A stretch of DNA of 64,000 nt from Pseudomonadota bacterium (GCA_021325555.1 JAJPGY010000038.1:17005-81004), one strand, 5' to 3'. Positions 1 to 10,500 are shown, counted from the first letter of the stretch. Notes: a model not told the origin generated them from the sequence alone. Program-made: numbers and translations.

Positions 1-1
1 T

Positions 2-949
2 CTCAACATCTACGGGGAGAAGATCGACTTCGACCCGGCGATCCTCGCCGAGCTGAAGACGCATTCGGTCATGGGCATAGACCTGAGCCGCCTTGGCGAG
101 ACAAGCGACAGCAAGGACGGCACGACGTTGAGGGACGCGCCGCTGGCGGTGATAGCCGACGCTTCGGCGGACAGCCGCACCCTGCCGTTCCGCCCGTTCC
201 TGGCGGCGGTAGGCTCCCGGTCGCTCATCGCCGCGCCGTTGCTGAACGAGGACCGCCTGCTGGGCTTGCTCATGGTGCACCAGACACGTTCTGCGCGTGA
301 CTGGAAGCCGGAAGAGGCGGGGCTGGTCACGGCCATCGCCGACCAGGTGTCGATCGCCATCAGTCACGCGCAGCTGTTCGCCCAGGTGCGCCACCAGGCG
401 ATCACCGACGGGCTGACCGGGCTCTACAACCATATTTATCTCAAGAACAGGCTGGAGAAGGAGCTCCGCCGCGCCCAGAGAAAGCAGGCCCCCTGCTCTT
501 TGTTGATGCTCGATCTGGACAGGCTGAAATTGATCAACGACAGCTTCGGTCACCCGGTTGGGGACGCGGCTATAAGACAGGTGGCCTGGGCCTTGAAGAA
601 CCTTTTGCGAAGCGGCGATACCGCAGCCCGCTACGGCGGCGAGGAGTTCGCCGTCATCCTTCCCGAGACGCCCTTGAACGAGGCGGCGCTGATCGCCGAT
701 CGACTCTGCCGCCAAGTAAACAGCGCGCCGGTGCCCGGACTCGGCACAATATCGATCTCCATCGGCGCGGCCACTTATCCGGATCAGGCTGAGGATATGA
801 AGGAGCTGATCGAAAAAGCGGACATGGCCCTTTACGTGGCCAAGCACTGCGGGCGCAACCAGGTGCGCGTCTTTGACGGACACTCGCCGCTAAGGGTAAT
901 AACCGAGCCGGAAGCACAGACCACCGCTCCAGTCGAACCACCCCTGTGA
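2..949 (+). CDS. GAF-GGDEF diguanylate cyclase, 5' end outside window
   Basis: The reading frame is open to the first base of the window, so the N-terminus is missing. The visible 315 residues hold the end of a GAF-type sensor domain (AAPLLNEDRLLGLLMV and the helix SIAISHAQLFAQ), then a complete GGDEF domain with the active-site signature GGEEF in YGGEEFAVILPE. An RxxD (RSGD) lies exactly five residues before GGEEF, the classic inhibitory I-site. The enzyme should therefore make cyclic di-GMP from two GTP and be product-inhibited. GAF domains usually sense a small ligand or redox state; which one cannot be told here. No EAL domain follows. A 54-base gap separates it from the next gene. Confidence 0.9.
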   Translation, partial: LNIYGEKIDFDPAILAELKTHSVMGIDLSRLGETSDSKDGTTLRDAPLAVIADASADSRTLPFRPFLAAVGSRSLIAAPLLNEDRLLGLLMVHQTRSARDWKPEEAGLVTAIADQVSIAISHAQLFAQVRHQAITDGLTGLYNHIYLKNRLEKELRRAQRKQAPCSLLMLDLDRLKLINDSFGHPVGDAAIRQVAWALKNLLRSGDTAARYGGEEFAVILPETPLNEAALIADRLCRQVNSAPVPGLGTISISIGAATYPDQAEDMKELIEKADMALYVAKHCGRNQVRVFDGHSPLRVITEPEAQTTAPVEPPL

Positions 950-1003
950 GCTCCGGGCGGTATATTTGACTCTGTCGGCGTTCGCCCACTTGGAAACCGC
1001 CCT

Positions 1004-2368
1004 GTGAGAACCTTCCTGGTATCACTCCTGGCACTGGCAAGCTTGCTTGCTTATCCGGGCGCCGCGCAGGCGGGCGCTGAAGACGATGAGATCACCTCGC
1101 TAACCCGAACAATCGTATCGCAGGAGATCGAGCTGGCCAAGCTCAACCTGAGGGTCAGCCCCGTGCCCGACCTCTGGTACAACCGGCGCTGGCTGCTTGC
1201 CGCCATAACCAACAACTCGCTTACAAGCTCGGGCGCATTCTTGAACGGATTCACCTCCTATCGCCACCAGGAGGATCCGGCGGCGATACCGAAGAATCTG
1301 GTGGCAGCCGGATCCATACAGCGAGGGGTGGCTAACTTCATCACCACGGGCGAGTGCCTTCTGGAATTCGGTCTCGATGCGCGCAACCGCCTGGAGAGCA
1401 AGCGCAAAGCGCTCGATCTCGGCCATGCCCGTTCGGAGGCGCTCAGGCTCAAGAATACCATCGACGAGTTAATCGGGCGCCGCGACAAGCTGATTGCCGC
1501 CAAGGTCCTTGACGATCAGACAGCCCGCCGGCTGGCCATCGAAGGAAATGCCCTCAGGGACGTGCTCGATAATGAGGCCTCTTATTTCGTATTCGTTTAC
1601 GGCCAGTCGAAGGGACTCAAGGCAGCCAGGCTGCTCAATCAGCTCATGATATTTGTCAGCAACCTGGAGTCGGGCATCCTGACGTTTATCGGCGTGTATG
1701 CGACCTTGACCACGAGGGGGACAGTCACCGCGAGGTTGAATCTTGGTTCCGTAGCCGGATTCGGTGATATCGTCGGTGGCAGCATCAACGCCTGCGCCCC
1801 TGCGGCCACCAGGCTCTGGGGGCGAGTGAGCGAGCAGCGGGGATGGCGGGACACCTCTGCGGCGCTCGGCCGCCCGCCCGTTCTGGATCCGGCGCCGCTA
1901 CATGAGGATTTTTGCCGCCTCTCCGCTGTCCAGGAAGTAGAAGGAAACAGGGGCGGGCAGGCGGCGCCTATCGTCAGAGATCTGTGCAAGATGGAAGCGG
2001 ATCTGCTCACGGAGCGAAGGGATGTCTACCAGCGGGCCGCCCGCCATGCCCATGTGTCCTTCCTCAAGTCCATGATCTCGGAGCCCGGCGGCGCCGGCAC
2101 GAAGGTGGCCAACGGCATCGGCACGGTGATAGGCGATCTGTCCATCAACAAACCCAGCGAAGCTCGCCTGCAATGGATAGCCGGTCCTGCCACCAGCTAT
2201 GGTATCGGGAACTCCGTGGCGGCAACCGTCAATCTGGAGCGCCTGGTCTCGGAGGAGATGCGCGACCGCCGGCTGACAAGCCAGCGCAAGAGCCGCCGGC
2301 AGATAATTGAGAATCACCTGCGAAGGCTCGAATCGTTCGAGGACTCCATCAAGCATCATTTGCCGTAG
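1004..2368 (+). CDS. Exported protein of unknown function
   Basis: GTG start, 454 residues. The N-terminus is a clear Sec signal peptide: a basic MRTF start, a Leu/Ala core and a likely cut after AQA near residue 24. The mature part is mostly helical, with Lys/Arg/Leu-rich stretches near residues 125-190 suggesting coiled coil. A glycine/valine-rich hydrophobic stretch near residues 215-265 could be membrane-associated. I recognise no family. The next two genes downstream also encode exported proteins on the same strand, so the three may share a transcript and an envelope role. No convincing Shine-Dalgarno precedes the GTG, so the start is only supported by the signal peptide directly after it. 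Confidence 0.75.
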   Translation: MRTFLVSLLALASLLAYPGAAQAGAEDDEITSLTRTIVSQEIELAKLNLRVSPVPDLWYNRRWLLAAITNNSLTSSGAFLNGFTSYRHQEDPAAIPKNLVAAGSIQRGVANFITTGECLLEFGLDARNRLESKRKALDLGHARSEALRLKNTIDELIGRRDKLIAAKVLDDQTARRLAIEGNALRDVLDNEASYFVFVYGQSKGLKAARLLNQLMIFVSNLESGILTFIGVYATLTTRGTVTARLNLGSVAGFGDIVGGSINACAPAATRLWGRVSEQRGWRDTSAALGRPPVLDPAPLHEDFCRLSAVQEVEGNRGGQAAPIVRDLCKMEADLLTERRDVYQRAARHAHVSFLKSMISEPGGAGTKVANGIGTVIGDLSINKPSEARLQWIAGPATSYGIGNSVAATVNLERLVSEEMRDRRLTSQRKSRRQIIENHLRRLESFEDSIKHHLP

Positions 2369-2518
2369 CCCGCCTTTCCTGCGCGCGATGACCATTCGCC
2401 TCCGGGCTTGCTGGTCCGGCTGCCATCTGGTGCTCCACCAATTTCGCCGCCGGGCGCGGTAAAATGACCCCATTGGGACAAAACGGCTTGAAAACCGAAC
2501 GGAGGTCAAGACACCTCG

Positions 2519-3253
2519 ATGAAAAGCCGCGCCTGCCCCGCCGCCGTGTTCGTTCTGCTTCTGGCAATCTCCCAGGGAGGCGCATTGTCAATGGCCTCGG
2601 GCGCTGTTTTTGAGCCGCAGTACAACTCCTCGTACGCCAACGAGCAGGTCGACGGCAAGGGATTTCTCGCCGGCCTGCTCAAGACCGCCGCCGGATTCGA
2701 AGATTACACCTACAAATCGCTGGTGGTCACGTTCCTGGGGGGCAAACAGGTCGAGAAGTCCGGCAACTTCTTTTTCAAGAAGCCGAATCTCGTGCGCGTC
2801 GAGGACGACTCAGGCAGCGGCGCACTGGGCTCGCTGGTCGTCCGCCAGGCCGATGGCCGGATCAGAGGCTCCGCCGGCCCGGGGCTGCGGTTTTTGAAGA
2901 TGACCCTTTCCAAGGATTCGCACTTCCTGCAGCTTCCCAACGGCTACAACGTGATCGACTCGGATCTGACCAGCCTGCTTCGGACGATAGACAGAGAAGT
3001 CAACAGCGGCAGCACCATCAAGGTGACGAAAACTCCGGTGCCGGCGCGTAAGACCGGGGAGCTCGCCTACGTGGTGGATGTCACCGCCGGCAGTGGCGAG
3101 TCGGCGCGACTCACCGATCGCATCATTGTCAACCCGCAAACGAATGTGCCGACGGAATGGGACGTATTCCGGGGCGGCTCCCTGCTTTCGATTACCTACT
3201 TCGGCAATTTTCGCGCCAATGTGGGGTTGGCGGACAGTCTGTTCAAGCTCTGA
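2519..3253 (+). CDS. LolA/DUF1571-like exported protein
   Basis: ATG start, 244 residues, with a signal peptide (hydrophobic core VFVLLLAISQ, cut near residue 28). The mature protein has the rhythm of the LolA/LppX-like fold used by periplasmic carriers of lipoproteins or lipids: an early strand around SLVVTFLGGKQ, then FFFKKPNLVRVED resembling the 'F.kkPn.~R~e' segment of LolA and DUF1571 proteins, then strands describing a residual substrate and a C-terminal IIVNPQTNVPTEW segment. Identity to true LolA is not obvious, so I assign only the fold class. It sits between two other exported unknowns. No lipobox Cys is present, so it should be soluble in the periplasm. Confidence 0.65.
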   Translation: MKSRACPAAVFVLLLAISQGGALSMASGAVFEPQYNSSYANEQVDGKGFLAGLLKTAAGFEDYTYKSLVVTFLGGKQVEKSGNFFFKKPNLVRVEDDSGSGALGSLVVRQADGRIRGSAGPGLRFLKMTLSKDSHFLQLPNGYNVIDSDLTSLLRTIDREVNSGSTIKVTKTPVPARKTGELAYVVDVTAGSGESARLTDRIIVNPQTNVPTEWDVFRGGSLLSITYFGNFRANVGLADSLFKL

Positions 3254-3272
3254 CGGGCGAAAAGGACGGCAT

Positions 3273-4001
3273 ATGAGAGCACAGGGGACAGAAAGGAAAA
3301 CGGTCGCGCGTGGGGCTGATGCCCGCCTTATCTTCGCAGCGGCGACCTTGATGAGCTTTGCCGCCGGCGCCTGCTTCGCCCAACCGCCCGGCGCGCCGGC
3401 GGCCGCCAACACGGCCGGCTTATCCGATAAGGACCGGCCGGCGGCCGGTTTGAGCCTCGGCCCGCGCTCGGCAAACCCGCAGGCGCTGCTGGCCCGCATC
3501 CGCGATGCCGGCATTCCCCTGAACGAGATCCGCGAGCAGTCGATAAATCTGTTCGTGGAAGCGACCAGGCCCAGGTTCATGCCGCACTCGAGCGTGGACC
3601 TCCGGCACCCTTCCTCCATTTCCGGCAAGCAGTTCAATCCGGCCGGCGCCTACCTGCGACCGCGCCCTGACTGGCTGGCGTTCTACGTGGGCACAATGGA
3701 GCCGCTGATTCACCTGTTCAAGGTGGACATGGAGGAGGCTGGGCAAGCCGATAATCAAAGCGGGCTTTCGCCGGCAGTCGCGGGCAAGCTGGCCCCCCTG
3801 AAAAGGCAGTGGCACGCCGACGTTGCCGACCTGGACAGTCATCTCACCGGCCTCTTCAACCTGCTGGCGACGGCGCCGGAGATAGACAATGGGGCGGTGG
3901 CCCGCGAGGCCGCGGCCATGTTCGAGATTACCCGACGGATGGAAAAGGCTCGCCACAGAGCCTTCAAGATTGTGCTCGAGGGCTACAAACGGACCGGCTG
4001 A
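3273..4001 (+). CDS. Exported protein of unknown function
   Basis: The frame is open upstream, but the start is placed at the ATG at 3273, 19 bases after the previous stop, because a good signal peptide follows (hydrophobic stretch LIFAAATLMSFAAGACFA, cut near AQ). The 242-residue product has a Pro/Ala-rich linker, then a region with helices toward the C-terminus that includes RQWHADVADLDSHL and an amphipathic end. I recognise no domain. The short distance to the LolA-like gene suggests co-transcription. Its function is unknown; an envelope location is the only supported statement. Confidence 0.7.
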   Translation: MRAQGTERKTVARGADARLIFAAATLMSFAAGACFAQPPGAPAAANTAGLSDKDRPAAGLSLGPRSANPQALLARIRDAGIPLNEIREQSINLFVEATRPRFMPHSSVDLRHPSSISGKQFNPAGAYLRPRPDWLAFYVGTMEPLIHLFKVDMEEAGQADNQSGLSPAVAGKLAPLKRQWHADVADLDSHLTGLFNLLATAPEIDNGAVAREAAAMFEITRRMEKARHRAFKIVLEGYKRTG

Positions 4002-4080
4002 CCGGCGCCATTCCCGCTCTGGTGCGGTTGCCGATCTGCCCGGCTACAATGTACGGTGCCGAATGTTCGCGGGGCGCCGT

Positions 4081-4785
4081 ATGAAAAGTACCCGAAAACA
4101 CCTCGTCCTTTTCGACATCGACGAGACCATGCTGAAATCCGACGGCGCGGGCAGGCGCGCAATAACCAGCGCCCTCTCGCAGGCCTGTGGGGCGGAGATC
4201 GACAGCAGCGCGGTCAAGCTTTCCGGCAAGACCGACCCGCAGATCTGCCGGGAGATACTGGAGGCCAACGGCTTGAGCCCGGAGGAGATCCCGGGCGGGC
4301 TTACGCGCGTGTTCGAGATCTACTTGCCAAACCTGGAAAAAGAGATAGGCAGGTCGCAGCTCTTCTGCCTGCACGAAGGCGTAATGGAGTTACTGGCCGC
4401 CCTTGCCGAAATCGATTCCGCCTGCCTTGGTCTCCTCACCGGCAACATCGAGCCGGGCGCCAGGGCAAAGCTGTCCCCGTTCGGGATCAACCATTATTTC
4501 CCGGTGGGCGCCTACGGCTCGGATTCGGCCGACCGGATGATGCTGCCCGCCGTGGCCGGGCTGAGGGCCAGCAAGCATTTCGCGACGGAATTCCGCCCGC
4601 GCGACGTGGTGATAGTAGGCGACAGCGTCCATGACGTCCGCTGCGCCCGCGGCTTCGGGGCGGTGAGCATCGCCGTCGCCACCGGCAGAACCTCCTGGCA
4701 GGAGATAGAAGAGGCCGGGCCCGACTTCCTTTTTCCCTCCCTTTCAGATACCGAGGCACTGATTCAGGCGATTTTGGCTGAGTAG
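4081..4785 (+). CDS. HAD-superfamily phosphatase
   Basis: 234 residues from the ATG at 4081 (an in-frame ATG at 4063 is an alternative). All HAD signatures are visible: motif I FDIDETML near residue 12 with the nucleophile and acid/base aspartates, motif II LLTGN with its Thr, and motif IV VIVGDSVHDVRCA with the magnesium-binding acids. The helical cap after motif I (residues ~20-85) is of the C1 type found in phosphoglycolate phosphatase and related enzymes. It should hydrolyse a small phosphorylated metabolite. Substrate cannot be deduced; phosphoglycolate, a sugar phosphate or a nucleotide are all possible. Confidence 0.88.
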   Translation: MKSTRKHLVLFDIDETMLKSDGAGRRAITSALSQACGAEIDSSAVKLSGKTDPQICREILEANGLSPEEIPGGLTRVFEIYLPNLEKEIGRSQLFCLHEGVMELLAALAEIDSACLGLLTGNIEPGARAKLSPFGINHYFPVGAYGSDSADRMMLPAVAGLRASKHFATEFRPRDVVIVGDSVHDVRCARGFGAVSIAVATGRTSWQEIEEAGPDFLFPSLSDTEALIQAILAE

Positions 4786-4881
4786 CGGCTATAATTTTTC
4801 CCTGGCGATCATTCGCGAAGCAGGCAGGGTTCATCTGGCGGCACCGGGCAGCACGCTTTCCGGCGCCGAGTCGGGGCTCGA

Positions 4882-5478
4882 TTGGTGGCAGAAACGGGCA
4901 AAGCCAGCGACAGGAATCACCGTGTCCGTGCGTACATCGGGCTGGGCTCCAACGAGGGCGATCGTGTAGGCTTTGTCCAGCAGGCGATGCAGCTTTTGAA
5001 AGACATCCCGCGCATCGAGGTTGTCGAGTGCTCGAGCCTCTACGAGACCGAGCCGGTGGGCGCCGAATACCTGGAATGGTTCGTCAACGCGGTGGCGGCA
5101 ATCGACACCGACCTCACCTGCGAAGAGCTGCTGGACGTCTGCCATGACATCGAAGCCCGGCTGGTCGAGTTCCACGGCGCCGAAAACGGGCGGGTCTGCC
5201 GGGAGCAGCGCCCGGGCGTTCGCACAAGGATCATCGACCTGGACATTCTTTTCTACGGGGATCTGGTCACCGAGACGGACTCGCTCAAGGTGCCGCACCC
5301 CCGCCTGCACCAGAGAGCCTTCGCCCTGGTGCCGCTGCTCGAGATCGCCCCCGATCTCCTTCACCCCTGCCTCGGGCAAACCGTCTCCGAGCTGCACGAG
5401 GCGCTGCCGGAGCCGGAGCTTGTCTATCTTTACGGCACGCGCGGTCTCGATGGCGACGACGAGTGTGATTATTGCTGA
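4882..5478 (+). CDS. folK: HPPK, 2-amino-4-hydroxy-6-hydroxymethyldihydropteridine pyrophosphokinase
   Basis: Transfers pyrophosphate from ATP to the pterin precursor in folate synthesis. The diagnostic segments are present: IGLGSNEGDR near the N-terminus, YETEPVG in the substrate loop, and PGVRTRIIDLDILFYG, the ATP/Mg signature with two aspartates, followed by VPHPRLHQRAFALVPLLEI. 198 residues from a TTG (GTG is the next codon), slightly longer than the usual ~160 because of an acidic tail that ends in DDECDYC. The stop lies just upstream of acpS (or overlaps its alternative TTG start), so the two are probably translated from one message. Confidence 0.93.
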   Translation: MVAETGKASDRNHRVRAYIGLGSNEGDRVGFVQQAMQLLKDIPRIEVVECSSLYETEPVGAEYLEWFVNAVAAIDTDLTCEELLDVCHDIEARLVEFHGAENGRVCREQRPGVRTRIIDLDILFYGDLVTETDSLKVPHPRLHQRAFALVPLLEIAPDLLHPCLGQTVSELHEALPEPELVYLYGTRGLDGDDECDYC

Positions 5479-5507
5479 CAGAGGCTCCCGGCGGAGACTT
5501 TCCCGAG

Positions 5508-5897
5508 ATGGCGGACGCGCGGATCATTAAGGTCGGAACCGACATTTGCTCCATCAAACGAGTGGCGGCAGCCTACGCACGCTTCGGCGAGCGCTTTCTC
5601 GATCGCCTGCTCACCCCCGGCGAGAAAGGCTACGTAACCAGCCACTCCGCCCATCTCGTCAATCGCCTGGCCGGCCGGTTCGCGGCCAAGGAAGCGGCCT
5701 CGAAGGCTCTGGGCACCGGCTGGCGCGGCATTTTCTGGAAGGAGATAGAGGTCGGCAGGGAGCCGTCCGGGGCGCCACGCCTCATCCTGCACGGGCGCGC
5801 CGCCGCGCTGGCTCAAAAGCTGGGGCTCAAGCACTGGGAGGTGAGCCTGAGCCACGACGGGGACTACGCCACCGCTTTCGTCCTCGCCCACGGCTAG
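5508..5897 (+). CDS. acpS: Holo-[acyl-carrier-protein] synthase
   Basis: Transfers the 4'-phosphopantetheine arm from CoA to acyl carrier protein. The two family signatures are clear: VGTDICSIKRV near the N-terminus, with the Mg-binding Asp, and RFAAKEAASKALGTG in the middle, with the Mg-binding Glu. The C-terminal WEVSLSHDGDYATAFVLA matches the last strand region. From ATG 5508 the product is 129 residues, typical of AcpS. A TTG at 5472 that overlaps the folK stop would add 12 residues with no domain content, so I prefer the ATG. Coupling to folK is likely. Confidence 0.92.
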   Translation: MADARIIKVGTDICSIKRVAAAYARFGERFLDRLLTPGEKGYVTSHSAHLVNRLAGRFAAKEAASKALGTGWRGIFWKEIEVGREPSGAPRLILHGRAAALAQKLGLKHWEVSLSHDGDYATAFVLAHG

Positions 5898-5944
5898 CAG
5901 GCCGGCCGCTGTCGCCACCACCGGTAGTGAGCGGGCATGATTCG

Positions 5945-6763
5945 ATGAAAAGATCCAATGACGGCCCGGCGCTGATCACCATGACGACCGACTTCGGCTC
6001 GGTCGACGGCTTCGCCGGCACGGTCAAGGGGGTGATCCTCGGCATCGCCCCGAAGGCGCGGATAATCGACCTCAGCCATGAGGTCGCCCCCGGCGACATC
6101 GCCGCGGCCTCCTGGATCCTCAAAACCAGCTGGTCCTACTTCCCGCCCGGCTCCATTCACCTGGCCGTTGTCGATCCCGGCGTCGGCGGCAGCCGCCGCC
6201 CGCTTATCATCGAGGCGGAGACCGCCGCCTTCATAGGTCCCGACAACGGAATTTTCTCCTTTCTCTATTCGGGTGGGCTGAAGGTAAAGGCCTATGAGCT
6301 GGAAAACGACCGCTACCGGCTCTCGCCGGTATCCGCCACCTTCCACGCGCGCGATATTTTCGGGCCGGCCGCCGCCCACCTGACAATCGGGGTCAGCGCC
6401 GGCGAGCTCGGAGCCGAGATCGAGGTGGGCGGTCTGGTGAGGCTGCCGGCCCTCGAGCTCCTGACCGCTGAAGATGGCATACACGGGCGGGTGGAATACG
6501 TCGACCGCTTCGGCAACCTGATCACCAACATCCCCTCCGATGCGCCGCCGGCGGGGGCCGTCTGTTTTGTCGAGGGAAGGCAGGCAGGGCATCTGCGCCG
6601 GTCCTACGCAAGCGTGGCCGCCGGAGAGCCGGTCGTGGTCGCCGGCAGCCACGGGGTGCTGGAGATCGCGGTCAATCGGGGGCGTGCCTGCGAGTTCTTC
6701 GCCTGTGGGGCGGGGGCGGCGGTCCGGGTTTTGCCGTCGCCTGCTCGTGGCGGGCAAATATGA
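5945..6763 (+). CDS. SAM hydroxide adenosyltransferase (DUF62 family)
   Basis: 272 residues from ATG 5945. Belongs to the fluorinase/chlorinase/SAM-hydroxide adenosyltransferase family, which cleaves S-adenosylmethionine to adenosine and methionine in the common housekeeping form. Evidence: MTTDFGSVDGFAGTVKG at the N-terminus with the SAM-ribose-binding Asp, the IIDLSHEV segment, VVDPGVGGSRRPL and FIGPDNGIFS in the first domain, then a C-terminal barrel with YVDRFGNLITNI, which contains the adenine-contacting Asn. The loop that distinguishes halogenases cannot be judged by eye, so hydroxide is the default. A frame extension upstream has no domain content. Confidence 0.9.
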   Translation: MKRSNDGPALITMTTDFGSVDGFAGTVKGVILGIAPKARIIDLSHEVAPGDIAAASWILKTSWSYFPPGSIHLAVVDPGVGGSRRPLIIEAETAAFIGPDNGIFSFLYSGGLKVKAYELENDRYRLSPVSATFHARDIFGPAAAHLTIGVSAGELGAEIEVGGLVRLPALELLTAEDGIHGRVEYVDRFGNLITNIPSDAPPAGAVCFVEGRQAGHLRRSYASVAAGEPVVVAGSHGVLEIAVNRGRACEFFACGAGAAVRVLPSPARGGQI

Positions 6764-6818
6764 AACAATAACGACGCACAACGCCCGAGTTAATCTAGAC
6801 GGGAGCGCCGAGACTGAC

Positions 6819-7508
6819 ATGGCTCCGCTGGCTGAAGAGCAGATGCTCAAGCTGATGGTCGACACCCACGAGGCGCGCTTCGACGGTCGAATCTGGGAGG
6901 CCTTCGATGACGTGGTCGTCCCGGAGCTTCCCGGCGAGCCGTCGATGGCCGATCTCGGCTGCGGGCCGGGTCTGTTCCTTTTCGACATCCACCAGAGGCT
7001 GCCCGAGGCCACGCTCTACGGATTCGACACCAGCGCGGTAATGCTCGATGTGGCCGGCAACCTCTCCTGGTCCGCGCTCAAACCGCACCTCAGCCGCTGC
7101 GATGTCAGCAAGGGGATCCCGCTGCCCGACGGCGGCGTTCATTTCATCTCCATGAACTTCTTTCTCCACCAGTTCGACTACCCGCTGCCCATACTGGCCG
7201 AGGCGCTTAGGGCGCTGAAGCCGGGCGGCTGGCTGTGGATTTACGACTGGGCCCGTCGCCCGCTGGAAGAGTATCTCCGTTTCTGGGACGTAGACCCGGG
7301 GCTGCCGGAGATGGGCGATCCGGCGCTGGCATACAGGCTCTTCGCCTGCCACAATCGCTTCACCCGCCAGGACTGGCATTACGTTTTCAGCCAGGCAGGT
7401 CTCGAGACCGCGCGCGAGGTGGAGCGGGCGCGCGGCCAGCACCTGCTCATGATCGTTCGGCGGGCCGGCGCGCATGAACCCGCCGGCGGTCAGGATAAGG
7501 CGGGATGA
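6819..7508 (+). CDS. Class I SAM-dependent methyltransferase
   Basis: 229 residues from ATG 6819, preceded by GGGAG about 13 bases upstream. Motif I is MADLGCGPGLFLFDI, followed by ATLYGFDTSAVML (motif post-I with the acidic residue that holds the SAM ribose), and FISMNFFLHQF / ALKPGGWLWIYDW as motifs IV-VI. The fold resembles ubiquinone/menaquinone-type small-molecule methyltransferases. The substrate is unknown. The stop overlaps the start of the CPBP gene as ATGA, so the two are translationally coupled, which hints at a shared function at the membrane. Confidence 0.87.
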   Translation: MAPLAEEQMLKLMVDTHEARFDGRIWEAFDDVVVPELPGEPSMADLGCGPGLFLFDIHQRLPEATLYGFDTSAVMLDVAGNLSWSALKPHLSRCDVSKGIPLPDGGVHFISMNFFLHQFDYPLPILAEALRALKPGGWLWIYDWARRPLEEYLRFWDVDPGLPEMGDPALAYRLFACHNRFTRQDWHYVFSQAGLETAREVERARGQHLLMIVRRAGAHEPAGGQDKAG

Positions 7509-10500
7509 CCCAGATGAGCGCCGACCGGTCCGGCAAGGCGCGCCACCTTATATGGTGGATGCTTTTGCTGGGCGCGCTCGGTATGCTCGGCTACTTCCTC
7601 AAGTTTCAGGATGTCTTCCCGGCCGCCTCAATCGATCTCAAGCTGACCCGGGCGCAGGCTCTCAGCCTGTCCAAGCGGTGGGCGGACGATCTCGGTTACC
7701 CGTCGGAAGGGGCGATCGCCTCGACGGTGTTTTCCGACGACGACGACGCCAAGACATTTCTCGAGCATGAGGTCGGGCTTTCCCAGGCCAGCGCCCTGAT
7801 GAAGGACGAGGTGCCGGTCTGGTACTGGTCCACCCGTCTGTGCCGGCCGCTCAAGCTCGAGGAGTTCAGCGCATCCATAAGCCCGACCGGCCGCCTGCTC
7901 TCCTTCGATCACTCGATCGGCAACGACCGGGCGATGCCCTCCATACCCCATGACGACGCCCGCGCGCAGGCCCGCCAGTTCGTCCGTGAGAAGCTCGGTA
8001 TGTCGCTGGACAATTACAAGCCGATCGAGGACGGCTCGGTCAAGCAGCCGCACCGGACGGACCACTTCTTCGTCTGGGAGGAAACGTCGCGTGATTACAA
8101 GGGGGCACGCCTGCGCATCTACACGTACCTCTCCGGCAACCAGGTCACCGGGTTCAACCACTACCTCTATGTGCCGGAGCAATGGCTTCGCCGGTTCAGC
8201 GAAATGCGCTCCTACAACAACGCCCTCGAAGAGGTGGCCAGCATCTTTTACTCGATCTTCGGGGTCGCCACCATCTTCGCCTTCATATGGATGTTCACCC
8301 GGGGCGCGATCCGCTGGCGGCTTGCCCTGGGCGTCGGCGGCGCCGTCGGGGTCATGTACTATCTGGACGCCTTGAACGCGCTGCCGAACTCCATACGCAG
8401 CTACGCGACCACGATGTCCTACAACGGCTACCTGGTCGACGTGTACGTCTCGGCGCTGTGGGGCGCTATCGGCCAGGCCTTCCAGACGTTCATCCTCGTC
8501 GGGGCGGCCGAAGGGCTGTACAGGATGGCTTACCCGGGCAAGCTGGCCCTCGAACACCTGTTCAGCACGGCCGGCTTGCGCTGCCGTCAGGCCGTCTCGG
8601 GGCTGGTGGCCGGCCATGCGCTTTTCGGCATGCACGTGGGATGGATCATCCTTTATTACCTTGCCGGCCAGCCCCTCCATTTCTGGTCACCGCTGGAGGT
8701 GCGCAACACGGAGGGGCTGTCCACGATCTTCCCCTTTTACTCGGCGATGTTCATCGGGGTGTCGGCCGCCGTATCCGAAGAGCTGACCTACCGCGTGCTG
8801 GGCATGAGCATATTCCAGAAGCTGGTCAAGCAGTTCTGGCTGGCCAACCTCCTGCAAGCGGCAGCCTGGGCCTTCATGCACAGCAACTACCCGCAGGAGC
8901 CCGCCTACGCCCGCGGTCTCGAGCTGACCGTGGTCGGGCTGGTCTATGGAGGCGTGTTGAGGCGATACGGGCTCATCGCCTCCATCGCCTCCCACTATAT
9001 TTTCGACGCCTTCCTCTCGGTGACGCCACTTCTTTCCTCGGCGGCTTTCGCCCTTCGCCTGTCGGCAATTGCGGCGGTGCTTCCCTTTGTTCTGGCCCTG
9101 GCGGTGGCGCTGTATCTGGTGCGCAAGTCCGGCTGGTCGTCCGATCAGGAGCTGGCCAACAGCGCCATCCCCGCTCACCACGCCCCGGCGCCGGCCGAGG
9201 AGATCTTTCCGACCGTCCCTTATCAGTACAGACCGCTTTCGCGCCTGGTCCGGGGGACCCTGGCCGCCATCGCCATCGCCGGCTCGATCATGCAGTTCGG
9301 CTGGCATCTGCCCACAGTTGGCCAGCAAGCCGCCCTCACCATCTCCCGGGACGAGGCGATCCAGCGGGCCAGGCAGTACCTGGTGCTCCACAACCTGCCG
9401 CCGATGGGCCGCAGCGAAACCGCCTGGCTGGCCAGGGGGATGAGCGGGCAGGAGCTGCTGCAACTGCAGTACCTGTTCGAGAAGCTGGGGATGGCGCGCA
9501 CCAGGGATCTCGCCACCTCCCCCTGCAATACGCTCGTCTGGAAGGTGCGCTTCTTCCGCCCGCTGGATCCGGAGGAGTATCAGGTCACCATCGACGGCCG
9601 CGGGCGGATCGTGGGCATCGACGTCACCAGGGCGGAGGACGCCCCGGGCGCCAGGCTGACCGAGGAGCAGGCGCAGCATCTGGCGGAGGGCTACCTGAAA
9701 AGCGAGCATCCGGAGCTGCTCCCCTACCAGCTGGAGTCCTCAAGGAAAGAAGAGCACAAGGCGCGCACCGACTACCGCTTCACCTTCAGGGTGCCCCGGT
9801 ACTCGGCACCGCAGGCTGAGTTCAAGGTGGCAATCAGGGTTGTCGGCAATGTCGTCGGCGGCTTCGATCAGAGCTGGGACCTGCCCGACGAGTGGCTTTT
9901 CGAGCGATCGCGGCAGCGGACCAAGGACCAGATCTGCGGTTACGTCAACACGGTAATCGGGCTGGCGGCGATTCTGGCCGTCATCTGGTGGGCGATAGGC
10001 GTCGTCAGATCGGTGGCCTTTCACTGGCGCCCGCCGATCATCCTGGCGCTCGTGCTCGCACTGCTGGTGATACCACAGGCCCTCAACTCGCTGCCCGAGT
10101 TTTATCTGTCCTACAGCACCGACACCCCCCTGCTCTCCTATTTCATCGCCCAGACGGTCCGGCAGATAGTCACCGCCGTGAGCATGATCGGCGTGATCAC
10201 CGGGCTTGCCGCCTTCGCGCTGGCCTCCTTCCGCATTCTCTTTCCGCGCAGCGGCCCGATGAGCGTCGTCAAGGCGACCATAGCCCCGGAGCCGGATGCC
10301 GATCCCGGCACGCAGAAGCAGATCTGGATCGATGCGGTGCTCATCGGTTACGCCGCCGGCATCGGCTCGCGAGCGCTGACCGTGCTGTATTCGGCCGCCC
10401 ACCTCGTCATCTCGCCTGTGGTCACCCTGGCGCCGCTGGAGAGCTTTTGCGGCTTCGCCAACGTGCTGAGCCCGACCGTCGACGTGCTCATGGACTCCTG

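Noticed and set aside
4788..4794. TATAAT just before folK as a promoter
   Set aside because: No -35-like sequence at an acceptable spacing.
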